From: JAJDAN01 sp046583095
Lineage (GTDB): Bacteria; Myxococcota_A; UBA9160; UBA4427
Reading direction: 5' to 3'
NCBI GenBank assembly: GCA_046583095.1
Contig: JAYGDB010000070.1
Coordinates: forward strand, 1 to 8,635
DNA: 8,635 nucleotides
Made by a program: the position numbers and the translations under genes. Under the pieces are notes generated by a model. The model saw nothing but the letters and a program-made list of their open reading frames with translations. It was not told the origin of the DNA and made no database searches. This document shows positions 1 through 6,314 of this stretch, piece by piece. How positions within the stretch are numbered: the first letter of the stretch is position 1; every line of letters begins with the position of its first letter.

Positions 1-344
1 TAGTGGGTGAGGAAGACGCCCTTCAGGTTTCCAAGGGGCATGTCATCGAGCGCCAGGTTCTCGGTCGAGCCGGGCCCGCTATCGACCACGAACATCGAGT
101 CGCCCGCGACGACCGCCGTGCAGGCCGCCGCGCGGTCCGCATCGGCGAGCGGCGCGCCGGTTCCGCACAGCACCACGTGCAGGGCGTCGGCATCGAAGCG
201 CTCCATCGGATCGACCGCCGCGCGACCGTTGGCCACTCGCTGTACCAGGCGGTTCTGGATGTCTTCGCAGGCGAGCAGCAATGCTGCCGCGACGAAAACG
301 AACAGGACTCGAACGGACTTCTCGATCAGCCCCGCTTCGCGCAC
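1..344 (-). CDS. MBL-fold metallo-hydrolase lipoprotein (RNase Z/arylsulfatase-like), 3'-truncated by window edge
   Basis: This partial gene has 114 codons visible and runs off the left edge. The only start before the signal peptide is GTG at 344-342, 4 bases after the thiolase TAG stop, so translation is probably coupled. The first ~26 residues form a lipoprotein signal: a short n-region with Arg/Lys, a hydrophobic run VLFVFVAAALLLA, and a lipobox LLAC with Cys at about residue 26. The mature part begins like a metallo-beta-lactamase fold: LHVVLCGTGAPLAD (the usual 'LGTGxP' first strand), then FVVDSGPG, then VFLTHY at the cut, where the family's metal-binding THxHxDH motif should begin. The zinc ligands themselves lie outside the window. 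By family it would be a hydrolase tethered on the outer side of a membrane; its substrate is unknown. RNase Z-like, arylsulfatase-like or another MBL subtype cannot be separated from this fragment. Confidence 0.8.
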   Translation of the reverse strand, partial: MREAGLIEKSVRVLFVFVAAALLLACEDIQNRLVQRVANGRAAVDPMERFDADALHVVLCGTGAPLADADRAAACTAVVAGDSMFVVDSGPGSTENLALDDMPLGNLKGVFLTH

Positions 345-348
345 CTCG

Positions 349-1581
349 CTAGACCCCGACGATGAAGCTGCAGCTGGTCGTGCCACTCCCGCCGATGTTC
401 AACGTCTGGAAGTTCTTCGCTCCCTCGACCTGAAAGTCCCCGGCCTGGCCCGTCACCTGGAGATAACTATCGAGAAACTGGCGTACGCCGGTAGCGCCCA
501 CCGGGTGCCCGGCGCCGATCAGGCCACCGCTCGGGTTGATCGGGTGCTTGCCGTCGATCTCGAGCCAGCCCTCCTCGATCGCCTTCCAGCTCTCCCCGGG
601 TTCGGTGAGGCCGAAGTGGTCGATCGCCATGTACTCGGAGGTCGTGAAGCAGTCGTGGGTCTCGATGCCGTCGAGGCCATCGGCATCGGCGATCCCGGCG
701 CGCTTCATGGCGCTCACGACCGTGCTGCGGACGTGGGGCAGCACGTAGCGGTTGTCCCGGCTCTCCATCACCTTGTCGGAGAAGCGCAGGCGGGCAGTAT
801 TGTGTCCCCACCCCTTGATGCGCGGGATTTCGGACAGCGCGATCCCCTGTCGCTCCGCATACTTCTCGGCGTAGGCCCGGGACGCGAGGAAGACCGTCAC
901 GGCCCCGTCGGTTACCTGCGAGCAATCCGCGATGCGAATGCGTCCACCCACCTCTGCGTTGTCGTCCGTGCGGCAGAGGGCCTGCTCCTTGTTCATGTAC
1001 CAGGTGCGGGTCTGCGCGTTCGGGTTCAGCTTCGCGTTCGCGTAGTTGATCTTGCTGATCTCTGCGAGGTGCTCGTCCTTGAGGCCGTAACGCTCGTCGT
1101 ACACATCGCCCAGTCTTCCGAAGAGCTTGGGGAAGGGGAACTCGATGCCCTCCGCCTCTTCCTCGTACCAAGCGGCGGTGCCGAGGAAAGAGCCACCCTC
1201 GCCGGGCGACACAGTCTTCATCTGCTCGATACCGACGACAGCCTGGAGGTCGTAGCGCTCCGCCTCGATCTCGGCCGACGCGGCCAATAGCGCGATGCTG
1301 CCCGACGCACAGGCGGCCTCGTGTCGGCTCGTGGGAAGTCCGCTGAAAGCGGGATGCACCTCGGTGAAGAACGCGCCCAGGTGACCCTGCATGCAATAGA
1401 GCTCGGCGGCGAAGTTCCCGACGTGAGCGCTCTCGACCTCCTCCGGATCGATGTTGCACCTCGCGAGCGCACCGAGCACCGACTCGCGCATGAGCGCCGA
1501 GAAGTGCTTCTTCTCCTTCGTCCAGTTGCGTGCGAAATCCGTCTGGTATCCACCGAGAACGTAGACTTCCGGAGTGGCCAT
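349..1581 (-). CDS. Thiolase family protein, SCP-x/non-condensing-Cys type (acetyl-CoA acetyltransferase-like)
   Basis: The protein has 410 residues, a full thiolase length. It should cleave (or form) 3-ketoacyl-CoA with CoA in the cytoplasm. Visible active-site elements are the nucleophile Cys91 in HEAACASGS, HDCF at residues 309-312, and the GHP histidine (His359) in NPSGGLIGAGHPVGATG. The classical C-terminal CxGxG cysteine is replaced: the sequence there is NIGGSG, with Asn395. Together with HDCF, this marks the SCP-x/sterol-carrier-type subfamily rather than FadA/PhaA. The start ATG at 1581 has a GAGAGGA ribosome site at 1591-1597, 9 bases upstream. It lies 47 bases after the 3-hydroxyacyl-CoA dehydrogenase stop, and the two enzymes catalyse consecutive steps. 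No DUF35 OB-fold partner, typical of Ltp2-type aldolases, is seen nearby. The true substrate (fatty acyl, branched or steroid side chain) cannot be told from sequence. Confidence 0.93.
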   Translation of the reverse strand: MATPEVYVLGGYQTDFARNWTKEKKHFSALMRESVLGALARCNIDPEEVESAHVGNFAAELYCMQGHLGAFFTEVHPAFSGLPTSRHEAACASGSIALLAASAEIEAERYDLQAVVGIEQMKTVSPGEGGSFLGTAAWYEEEAEGIEFPFPKLFGRLGDVYDERYGLKDEHLAEISKINYANAKLNPNAQTRTWYMNKEQALCRTDDNAEVGGRIRIADCSQVTDGAVTVFLASRAYAEKYAERQGIALSEIPRIKGWGHNTARLRFSDKVMESRDNRYVLPHVRSTVVSAMKRAGIADADGLDGIETHDCFTTSEYMAIDHFGLTEPGESWKAIEEGWLEIDGKHPINPSGGLIGAGHPVGATGVRQFLDSYLQVTGQAGDFQVEGAKNFQTLNIGGSGTTSCSFIVGV

Positions 1582-1590
1582 CTTGGGAGT

Positions 1591-1597
1591 TCCTCTC
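1591..1597 (-). promoter_or_regulatory. Ribosome binding site of thiolase gene
   Basis: The minus strand reads GAGAGGA, 9 bases before the ATG at 1581. This supports that start in a frame that stays open far upstream through the preceding gene. Confidence 0.6.
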
Positions 1598-1628
1598 TTG
1601 AGTCTGGAGTCGAAAAGGTAGCCCGGGC

Positions 1629-2948
1629 TCAGCCCGCGACGAAGTACTTGCCGACGTTGATTACCGGGTGCTCGAAGAAGCGATCGGGCTCGCCGCTGGC
1701 GGCCGCTTTCGAGATCGCCTCGGGGACAGGCAGGCCGGCCGCCTCGATCATCTCGACCGCCGAGGCAGGACCCATGGTATCCACCAGCACGCTGGGCGGC
1801 GCCCAGTTGAAGCCGGCGCCCATGATCAGGTCGATACCCGTGATGGTCTCGCTGACCTCGCCCGCACGGTGGAACGCGTAGCTGATGTAACCGGCGATCA
1901 CCTTGCGGGCCAGCGCGGCCTCGTCGCCGTCGGCAGCGAGGAAAACCTGCATGCCCTCCTCGTAGCGACCCTGGGCGTAGAGATGCGCGACCCCGTCGAC
2001 GTACGACAGGTCGGGCAACTTGATGTCGTCGACGGGCGTGTAGTCGCCGCTCGCGACATCGAGCGCGAGCTGCGTCTTGCCGTCGCGCTTGAAGAAGCCG
2101 GCACCCGTCTTGTCGCCGAGCACCCCCTTCTCCATCAGAGCCGCCATGTACCCGGGCAGGCTGAGCGTGGCATGCGCTTCGTCGTCGGTGTTCGCGAAGA
2201 CGTTGTCGACGATGGCGCGATGGATGTCCCAACCGACGAGGTCGATGGTGGCAAGCGGGGTCAACGCGCGCCCCGTGTAGGGGCCCACGAGACGATCTAC
2301 CAGCACCGGGCCGAGTTGCTCGGCAAGCTGCGCGGCCTCGTTCAGCACCTTGAAGCCGACCCGGTTGCCCGCAAAGGCGGGCGTATCGAAGGTACGAATC
2401 ATCTCCCGACCGAGCTTCACCCGGGAAAAGGCTTCGACGAAGTCGACGACAGCAGGATCCGTGTCGTCACCGGCGATGAGCTCGGTGCCGGTGATCACGT
2501 TCGGCGGATTGAAGAAGTGAAGTCCGAGGAAGTTCTTCCGAAACGAGTCACTTCGGCCCTTGCAGAGGGCGTTGATCGACAGGCCCGAAGTCACCGTGGC
2601 AACGATCGAGTCGTCCCGGCGTGCCTTCTCGACCCGATCGAACATGTCCTGCTTGATGTCGAAGTCCTCGGTGAGGGCCTCGAAGATCAGATCGGCCTTC
2701 GCCACCGCGGACTCGAGATCGCTCTCGTAGTCGCCGGTCTCGGCACGCGACGCGACCGTCGGCGACCGCACCTGCTTGATCGCAGCGGCCAGGCCCTCGT
2801 CCGCCTTCTCCTTGCTGCGAGCCAGGAAGGTGACGTTGGGAACGGCCTGGGTGAAGAGAGCTGCACTGCCGTAACCCATGGTGCCGTTGGCACCCAGGAC
2901 GACGACTCGCTCGATGGAACGGCTTGCGAGGATCTTCCTCAAAGACAT
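1629..2948 (-). CDS. 3-hydroxyacyl-CoA dehydrogenase (FadN-like, without hydratase domain)
   Basis: The protein has 439 residues. It oxidises 3-hydroxyacyl-CoA to 3-ketoacyl-CoA with NAD. The N-terminal Rossmann domain carries GANGTMG at residues 19-25, a variant of GxGxxG. The 3HCDH catalytic pair is clear: His144 in LGLHFFNPPN and Glu156 in TGTELIAG, spaced 12 residues apart as in known enzymes, followed by AGNR (Asn195) and VLNEA. A C-terminal 3HCDH-like half follows (about residues 190-439), with GDKTGAGFF near 279-286 and AGYISYAFHRAGE later. The enoyl-CoA hydratase domain of FadB or the longer FadN is absent, so the hydratase must be encoded elsewhere. The start ATG at 2948 is preceded by GGGAG about 12 bases upstream, a long spacer. 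It is the first gene of the left minus-strand operon, followed by the thiolase. Confidence 0.93.
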   Translation of the reverse strand: MSLRKILASRSIERVVVLGANGTMGYGSAALFTQAVPNVTFLARSKEKADEGLAAAIKQVRSPTVASRAETGDYESDLESAVAKADLIFEALTEDFDIKQDMFDRVEKARRDDSIVATVTSGLSINALCKGRSDSFRKNFLGLHFFNPPNVITGTELIAGDDTDPAVVDFVEAFSRVKLGREMIRTFDTPAFAGNRVGFKVLNEAAQLAEQLGPVLVDRLVGPYTGRALTPLATIDLVGWDIHRAIVDNVFANTDDEAHATLSLPGYMAALMEKGVLGDKTGAGFFKRDGKTQLALDVASGDYTPVDDIKLPDLSYVDGVAHLYAQGRYEEGMQVFLAADGDEAALARKVIAGYISYAFHRAGEVSETITGIDLIMGAGFNWAPPSVLVDTMGPASAVEMIEAAGLPVPEAISKAAASGEPDRFFEHPVINVGKYFVAG

Positions 2949-2976
2949 GACTGGATCTTACTCCCGTGGCTGGGGG

Positions 2977-2998
2977 TCCTAGGGATGAGTCCTTAGGG
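2977..2998. repeat. Two near-identical short direct repeats in the upstream region of the beta-oxidation operon
   Basis: TCCTAGGG (2977-2984) and TCCTTAGGG (2990-2998) lie 13 bases apart, 29-50 bases upstream of the dehydrogenase start. Each copy is nearly self-complementary (core CCTAGG / CCTTAGG). The placement would suit a regulator binding site, but no regulator gene is in the window and the repeat could be chance. Confidence 0.35.
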
Positions 2999-3109
2999 TA
3001 GTGCGAACTCTCTGCGAGCGGGAAATGCCTTAGCCTGCCTACCGCTGGGCGGGCACACCCAACGTTCTCGCACATGGCCCGGGCCGTCAACACAAACCCG
3101 TGATTTCGC

Positions 3110-3138
3110 TGTTAAGTTCGGGCCTCGCGCAGGGTCAA
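3110..3138 (-). promoter_or_regulatory. Weak sigma70-like promoter candidate for the left operon
   Basis: On the minus strand, TTGACC (complement of 3133-3138, five of six bases of the -35 consensus) is followed by a 17-base spacer and TTAACA (3110-3115), a poor -10. It sits in the 206-base gap between divergent genes and would give a leader of about 150 bases before the dehydrogenase. The rest of the gap (2949-3154) shows no other clear signal. The -10 is weak, so treat this as a candidate only. Confidence 0.2.
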
Positions 3139-3154
3139 CGCTAGCCTAGCCGGC

Positions 3155-3610
3155 ATGCTCGAGATCTTCGTAGACGCCGACGCCTGCCCGGTGAAGGACG
3201 AGGTCTATGACGTGGCCTCTCGTCACGGCATCTACGTCTTCATCGTCGCCAACGCGCGGATGCGGGTACCGGAAGGCGCCGGGGTGGAAATGGTCCTCGT
3301 CGAGGACGGACCCGACGCGGCCGACGATTGGATCGCCGAGCACATCCGTCCCGCGGACGTAGCCGTCACTGCGGATATCCCGCTTGCCGCACGCTGCCTC
3401 GAGGCCGGTGCCCGGGTGCTCGGCACACACGGTCAGCCCTTCACCGAAGATTCGATCGGAGCCGCGCTCGCAACGCGCGACCTCAAGGCCGAACTCCGCG
3501 AGTCGGGACTCGTGGGCGGCGGTCCCCCTCCCCTCTCCCAACGCGATCGCTCGCGCTTCGCCGCAAGCCTCGACCGGCTCGTGCAGCAGGGGATCTCAGA
3601 GCTTCGTTGA
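3155..3610 (+). CDS. yaiI: YaiI/YqxD family protein (UPF0178, DUF188)
   Basis: The protein has 151 residues, almost the length of E. coli YaiI (about 152). The N-terminal signature FVDADACPVKDEV is diagnostic of the family. Further conserved stretches are DGPDAADDWI (about 51-60), VTADIPLAARCLEAGA (about 71-86, with Asp74), and RDRSRFAASLDRL near the C-terminus. The acidic residues Asp7 and Asp9, with Asp74, resemble the acidic cluster of PIN-like nuclease folds, to which the family has been related. No enzymatic role is established. It stands alone on the plus strand, divergent from the beta-oxidation operon and convergent with the carotenoid oxygenase. There is no convincing Shine-Dalgarno before the ATG (upstream bases are GCCTAGCCGGC), so the transcript may be leaderless or weakly translated. 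The symbol is by family resemblance only. Confidence 0.92.
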   Translation: MLEIFVDADACPVKDEVYDVASRHGIYVFIVANARMRVPEGAGVEMVLVEDGPDAADDWIAEHIRPADVAVTADIPLAARCLEAGARVLGTHGQPFTEDSIGAALATRDLKAELRESGLVGGGPPPLSQRDRSRFAASLDRLVQQGISELR

Positions 3611-3622
3611 GCCTGCAACCTC

Positions 3623-3640
3623 CGCGGATGCGAGTCCGCG
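3623..3640. terminator. Possible bidirectional terminator hairpin between convergent genes
   Basis: CGCGGA (3623-3628) pairs perfectly with TCCGCG (3635-3640), with a T-G wobble closing a GCGA tetraloop. It is centred in the 58-base gap between the yaiI-family stop and the carotenoid oxygenase stop, where a shared terminator would be expected. Neither side has a clear T-tract, so intrinsic termination would be weak. Confidence 0.35.
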
Positions 3641-3668
3641 ACGGTTCCTCTCGAAGTTCGGGGCTCGC

Positions 3669-5009
3669 CTAGGCCTCGTCGGGAATCCAGCTGCCGTGGA
3701 AACCGAAGGGCACCCGCGTAGGCAGGTGGATTCGAGCCACGGGCGGCTTCTCGAAGTCGGTCGCGTCGATCAGGATCAAGTCGCTCTTGTCGGTGGCAGG
3801 GTCGTACGCGAAGGTCATCACCCAGCCTTCGTCCTCGCCTGACGCACCGGGCGACGCGGCCAGCACCGGCTCGCCGGACTGGCATCCATTCAAGTCGTGA
3901 CGCTGTCGCTTGCCCGTCTGCAGGTCGTACTTGAGGAGCGTTGCCCCCAAGGTCTCGGTCCCATCGCCCATGCCCGCCATGTATCCGTAGCGGTGTTCGA
4001 GGCCCACCACCCGGTCGTTGATTCGCGGGAAGTCTGCCGGGCTGTCGTCGAGCGGCTCGTTCGCAACGCGGCCGGTCTTCGTGTCGATCACCCAGCGGTG
4101 CAGCATGGCGGGCGTGCCCTCTCCATCCTGCGGGCCGAACGCCAGCTTTTCAAAGCGCGCGACGTCGAGAATGATCCGGTCTCCGTCCTCGTAGCTGTTC
4201 ATCGGATGGAAGACGTAGCAGGGATCGATCTCGTGCCAGACCACGTCGTCGTTCGTGCCGTTACGGGGCATCACGCCGAGCCGGGCACCGTAATCGTCGC
4301 TCCAGCGAATCGGCATACCGCCCTGGGCCGCGGCTTCCATGTCGAAGACCATCGGCAGATCCATGAAGATCACGTGGTTCCGGGTGACGTTCCAGTCGTG
4401 CATCATCGTCGGGCCCTTGACGTCGATCTCCTCTCGCTGCACGCAGGTGCCATCGGCGGCCACGCGGTAGTAGACCAGGTAGGGCTTGACCTGCCCGTAG
4501 CCGAAGAAAAGGAGCTCACCCGTTTCGGGACAGATGCGCGGGTGGGCGGTCATCGCCGTGTCGAGCTTTCCCGCGTAGTCGTGCGCGCCCACCGTCTCGA
4601 GTTCCTTCGTGAGTTCGAACGGGAACGACCCCTCTTCGAGAGCGAGGATCTTGCCAGCGTGAGAAATCACGTGGGTGTTCGCGCAGGAGCGCTCCCGGTC
4701 GGTGGAGCCGTCTTCACCGGTGCGGAGGCCGTCGGGGTCCAGCAGCAGCGGGGTCTGCACGTAGCGGTTCCGGTACCAGGTGGCTTTGCCCTTCTGCAAT
4801 TCCACCCCGTGCACCATTCCGTTGCCGACGAACCAGTGGAACGAGAAGCCAGACTGGGGGTTCGAGCCATTGCGGAAGAAACGGCCGCACAGTTCCGGCG
4901 GGATTGCGCCGGTGACGTCCAGATCGAACTCGGTCCGCTCTTCGAAGACGGGCGCGAAGTTGCCGGTGAGGTGAAAGGGAAGCTCTTCGGTCGTCGTCAA
5001 CAAGCTCAT
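3669..5009 (-). CDS. Carotenoid cleavage oxygenase family protein (CCD/lignostilbene dioxygenase type)
   Basis: The protein has 446 residues, a complete seven-bladed propeller length. The family uses non-haem Fe(II) and O2 to split a C=C bond in carotenoids, apocarotenoids or stilbenes. All four iron-ligand histidines are seen in expected contexts: His156 (AMTAHPRI), His204 (MMHDWNVT), His268 (VFHPMNSYEDGD) and His438 (GFHGSW, next to the C-terminus). Two of the three usual second-shell glutamates appear as Glu126 (LALEEGSFP) and Glu380 (SGEPV). The third position, normally EFPR, is Asp326 in ADFPRIN. The start at 5009 is chosen because GGAGG lies 4 bases upstream and MSLLTTTEELPFHLTGNFAPV is a normal family N-terminus; the frame is open to 5174, but that extension is Arg/Pro-rich and overlaps the next gene. 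It is the last gene of the four-gene minus-strand block. Substrate not predictable; no rhodopsin or carotenoid synthesis gene is in view. Confidence 0.93.
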   Translation of the reverse strand: MSLLTTTEELPFHLTGNFAPVFEERTEFDLDVTGAIPPELCGRFFRNGSNPQSGFSFHWFVGNGMVHGVELQKGKATWYRNRYVQTPLLLDPDGLRTGEDGSTDRERSCANTHVISHAGKILALEEGSFPFELTKELETVGAHDYAGKLDTAMTAHPRICPETGELLFFGYGQVKPYLVYYRVAADGTCVQREEIDVKGPTMMHDWNVTRNHVIFMDLPMVFDMEAAAQGGMPIRWSDDYGARLGVMPRNGTNDDVVWHEIDPCYVFHPMNSYEDGDRIILDVARFEKLAFGPQDGEGTPAMLHRWVIDTKTGRVANEPLDDSPADFPRINDRVVGLEHRYGYMAGMGDGTETLGATLLKYDLQTGKRQRHDLNGCQSGEPVLAASPGASGEDEGWVMTFAYDPATDKSDLILIDATDFEKPPVARIHLPTRVPFGFHGSWIPDEA

Positions 5010-5012
5010 GGG

Positions 5013-5018
5013 ACCTCC
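5013..5018 (-). promoter_or_regulatory. Strong ribosome binding site that fixes the carotenoid oxygenase start
   Basis: The minus strand reads GGAGGT immediately upstream (3-4 bases) of the ATG at 5009. No such signal precedes the longer in-frame start at 5174. Confidence 0.7.
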
Positions 5019-5058
5019 GTGACGAGAAGGTGGCACACATTCGCGCGCTCGGGGACGC

Positions 5059-5087
5059 CGGGGGCCATGCTTCGGAGGTAGCCCCCG
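5059..5087 (-). terminator. GC-rich hairpin between DUF420 gene and carotenoid oxygenase gene
   Basis: CGGGGGC (5059-5065) pairs with GCCCCCG (5081-5087) around a 15-base loop, just past the DUF420 stop and about 50 bases before the oxygenase start. There is no T-tract. It could be a partial terminator or attenuator, or an mRNA stability element that lets the oxygenase be expressed at a different level from the genes before it. Confidence 0.3.
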
Positions 5088-5095
5088 CCCCTCCC

Positions 5096-5527
<432 letters not shown>

Positions 5528-5535
5528 CGTGTCTT

Positions 5536-5542
5536 CTCCTCC
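5536..5542 (-). promoter_or_regulatory. Ribosome binding site of DUF420 gene, adjoining the upstream stop codon
   Basis: The minus strand reads GGAGGAG, 8 bases before the ATG at 5527 and one G after the lipoprotein's TAG (5546-5544). A ribosome ending the lipoprotein would sit on this site, which favours coupled expression. Confidence 0.65.
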
Positions 5543-5543
5543 C

Positions 5544-6314
5544 CTAGGGTTTCAGCCCGAGGGATTCTTCGATGCGAAGCGGAGGCAGCGCGCGCCGCTG
5601 CATCAGGAGCGCAACCTCCTCGTCGGGCAGGTACATGCTGCTCGTGAACGGTCCCTTGGGCCGATCGATGAACCAGACGTGGAGCATCTCGGGGCTGCGC
5701 TGCATCGGATGGCCTTGCTCGCATCGGCCCTGCTCGTCCGCGGTGCCCACCAGCAGCATCTCGCCCCGCAGGCACTGAATCGGCGCCCACACGTGGTAGT
5801 GCCAGAGTGTCAGCGGTCCTCCAATCTGGGGACCCCAGGCCCTCGGCTTATTCGCGTAGAACATCAGACCCGCAAGGCCCTTTCCCTCGGGCGTGTCGTA
5901 GTACATCAGGAACTCGGGCTTGTCACAGTCGAGGATGGCGTCGTCGAAGACGTGCTCGGGCTTCACGTAGTGGCGCCGGTCCCCGAAGAGCAGCGCGTAA
6001 CCCTGATCGAGTGCATTCCTGAACTGGAACCAGCCGTGCCGCTTGGCCGCCTGGAAGCAGCGCTCGACGAGATCCTCGGAGGCCCGGATCTGCTCCGGGC
6101 TGGGACGACTGCCCTCCGGATAGCTCGTCACCTCGTAGATGACCATGCGCGGCTTCTTCTGGGGCTCCTTGGTAAGGGTCGACTCGGGAACCCACGTGCG
6201 CTCTCCGCCCCTGTAGAGGGAAGCGAGACGGTCGGCAGCCGGCGCTGGCGCGTCACACGCCGTCCACGCCAACGCGACCGCGCACGCTGTGGCAACTCCC
6301 CGAGTTGCCGTCAC
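5544..6314 (-). CDS. Uncharacterised His/Cys-rich predicted lipoprotein
   Basis: The protein has 256 residues and I do not recognise the family. The start is GTG at 6314, overlapping the sulfotransferase TGA by 4 bases (GTGA), with GAGGAG 4 bases upstream; no ATG lies near. The N-terminus is a short signal (RGVATACAVALAWTAC) with probable lipid-accepting Cys20 followed by Asp-Ala-Pro. The -3 residue is Trp, unusual for a lipobox. The mature part has no membrane helix. Its most striking stretch is at 171-214: WHYHVW (His172, His174), Cys181, Cys198, GH (His202) and EMLHVWF (His212). This set looks like a metal or haem site, or a disulfide (Cys181-Cys198) bracing a histidine pocket. The sequence around 57-125 (MVIYEVTSYPEGSR, RHGWFQFRNALDQGY, HYVKPEHVF) is aromatic-rich. 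It sits between a sulfotransferase and a DUF420 membrane protein. Function unknown. Confidence 0.82.
   Translation of the reverse strand: MTATRGVATACAVALAWTACDAPAPAADRLASLYRGGERTWVPESTLTKEPQKKPRMVIYEVTSYPEGSRPSPEQIRASEDLVERCFQAAKRHGWFQFRNALDQGYALLFGDRRHYVKPEHVFDDAILDCDKPEFLMYYDTPEGKGLAGLMFYANKPRAWGPQIGGPLTLWHYHVWAPIQCLRGEMLLVGTADEQGRCEQGHPMQRSPEMLHVWFIDRPKGPFTSSMYLPDEEVALLMQRRALPPLRIEESLGLKP

Noticed and set aside
7..1290. Long plus-strand open frame (427 codons) opposite the thiolase and MBL genes
   Set aside because: Its translation is Arg/Ala/Val-rich with no family motif. It mirrors the codon structure of well-recognised minus-strand genes, a common antisense shadow in GC-rich DNA.
1620..1629. 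Perfect palindrome AGCCCGGGCT at the dehydrogenase stop, followed on the minus strand by CTTTTC
   Set aside because: It is loopless and short, with only four Ts after a few bases. A weak attenuator before the thiolase is possible but not supportable.
1668..2996. Long plus-strand open frame (442 codons) opposite the 3-hydroxyacyl-CoA dehydrogenase
   Set aside because: The opposite strand encodes an intact dehydrogenase with catalytic residues. This frame has no recognisable domain and no ribosome site.
3643..3668. CGAAGTTCG mini-hairpin near the oxygenase stop
   Set aside because: The stem is only four base pairs with a one-base loop and is too small to mean anything.
3897..5081. Long plus-strand open frame (394 codons) opposite the carotenoid oxygenase
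   Set aside because: It is rich in His, Val and Arg without motif, and is explained by the oxygenase gene on the other strand, which has all four iron ligands.
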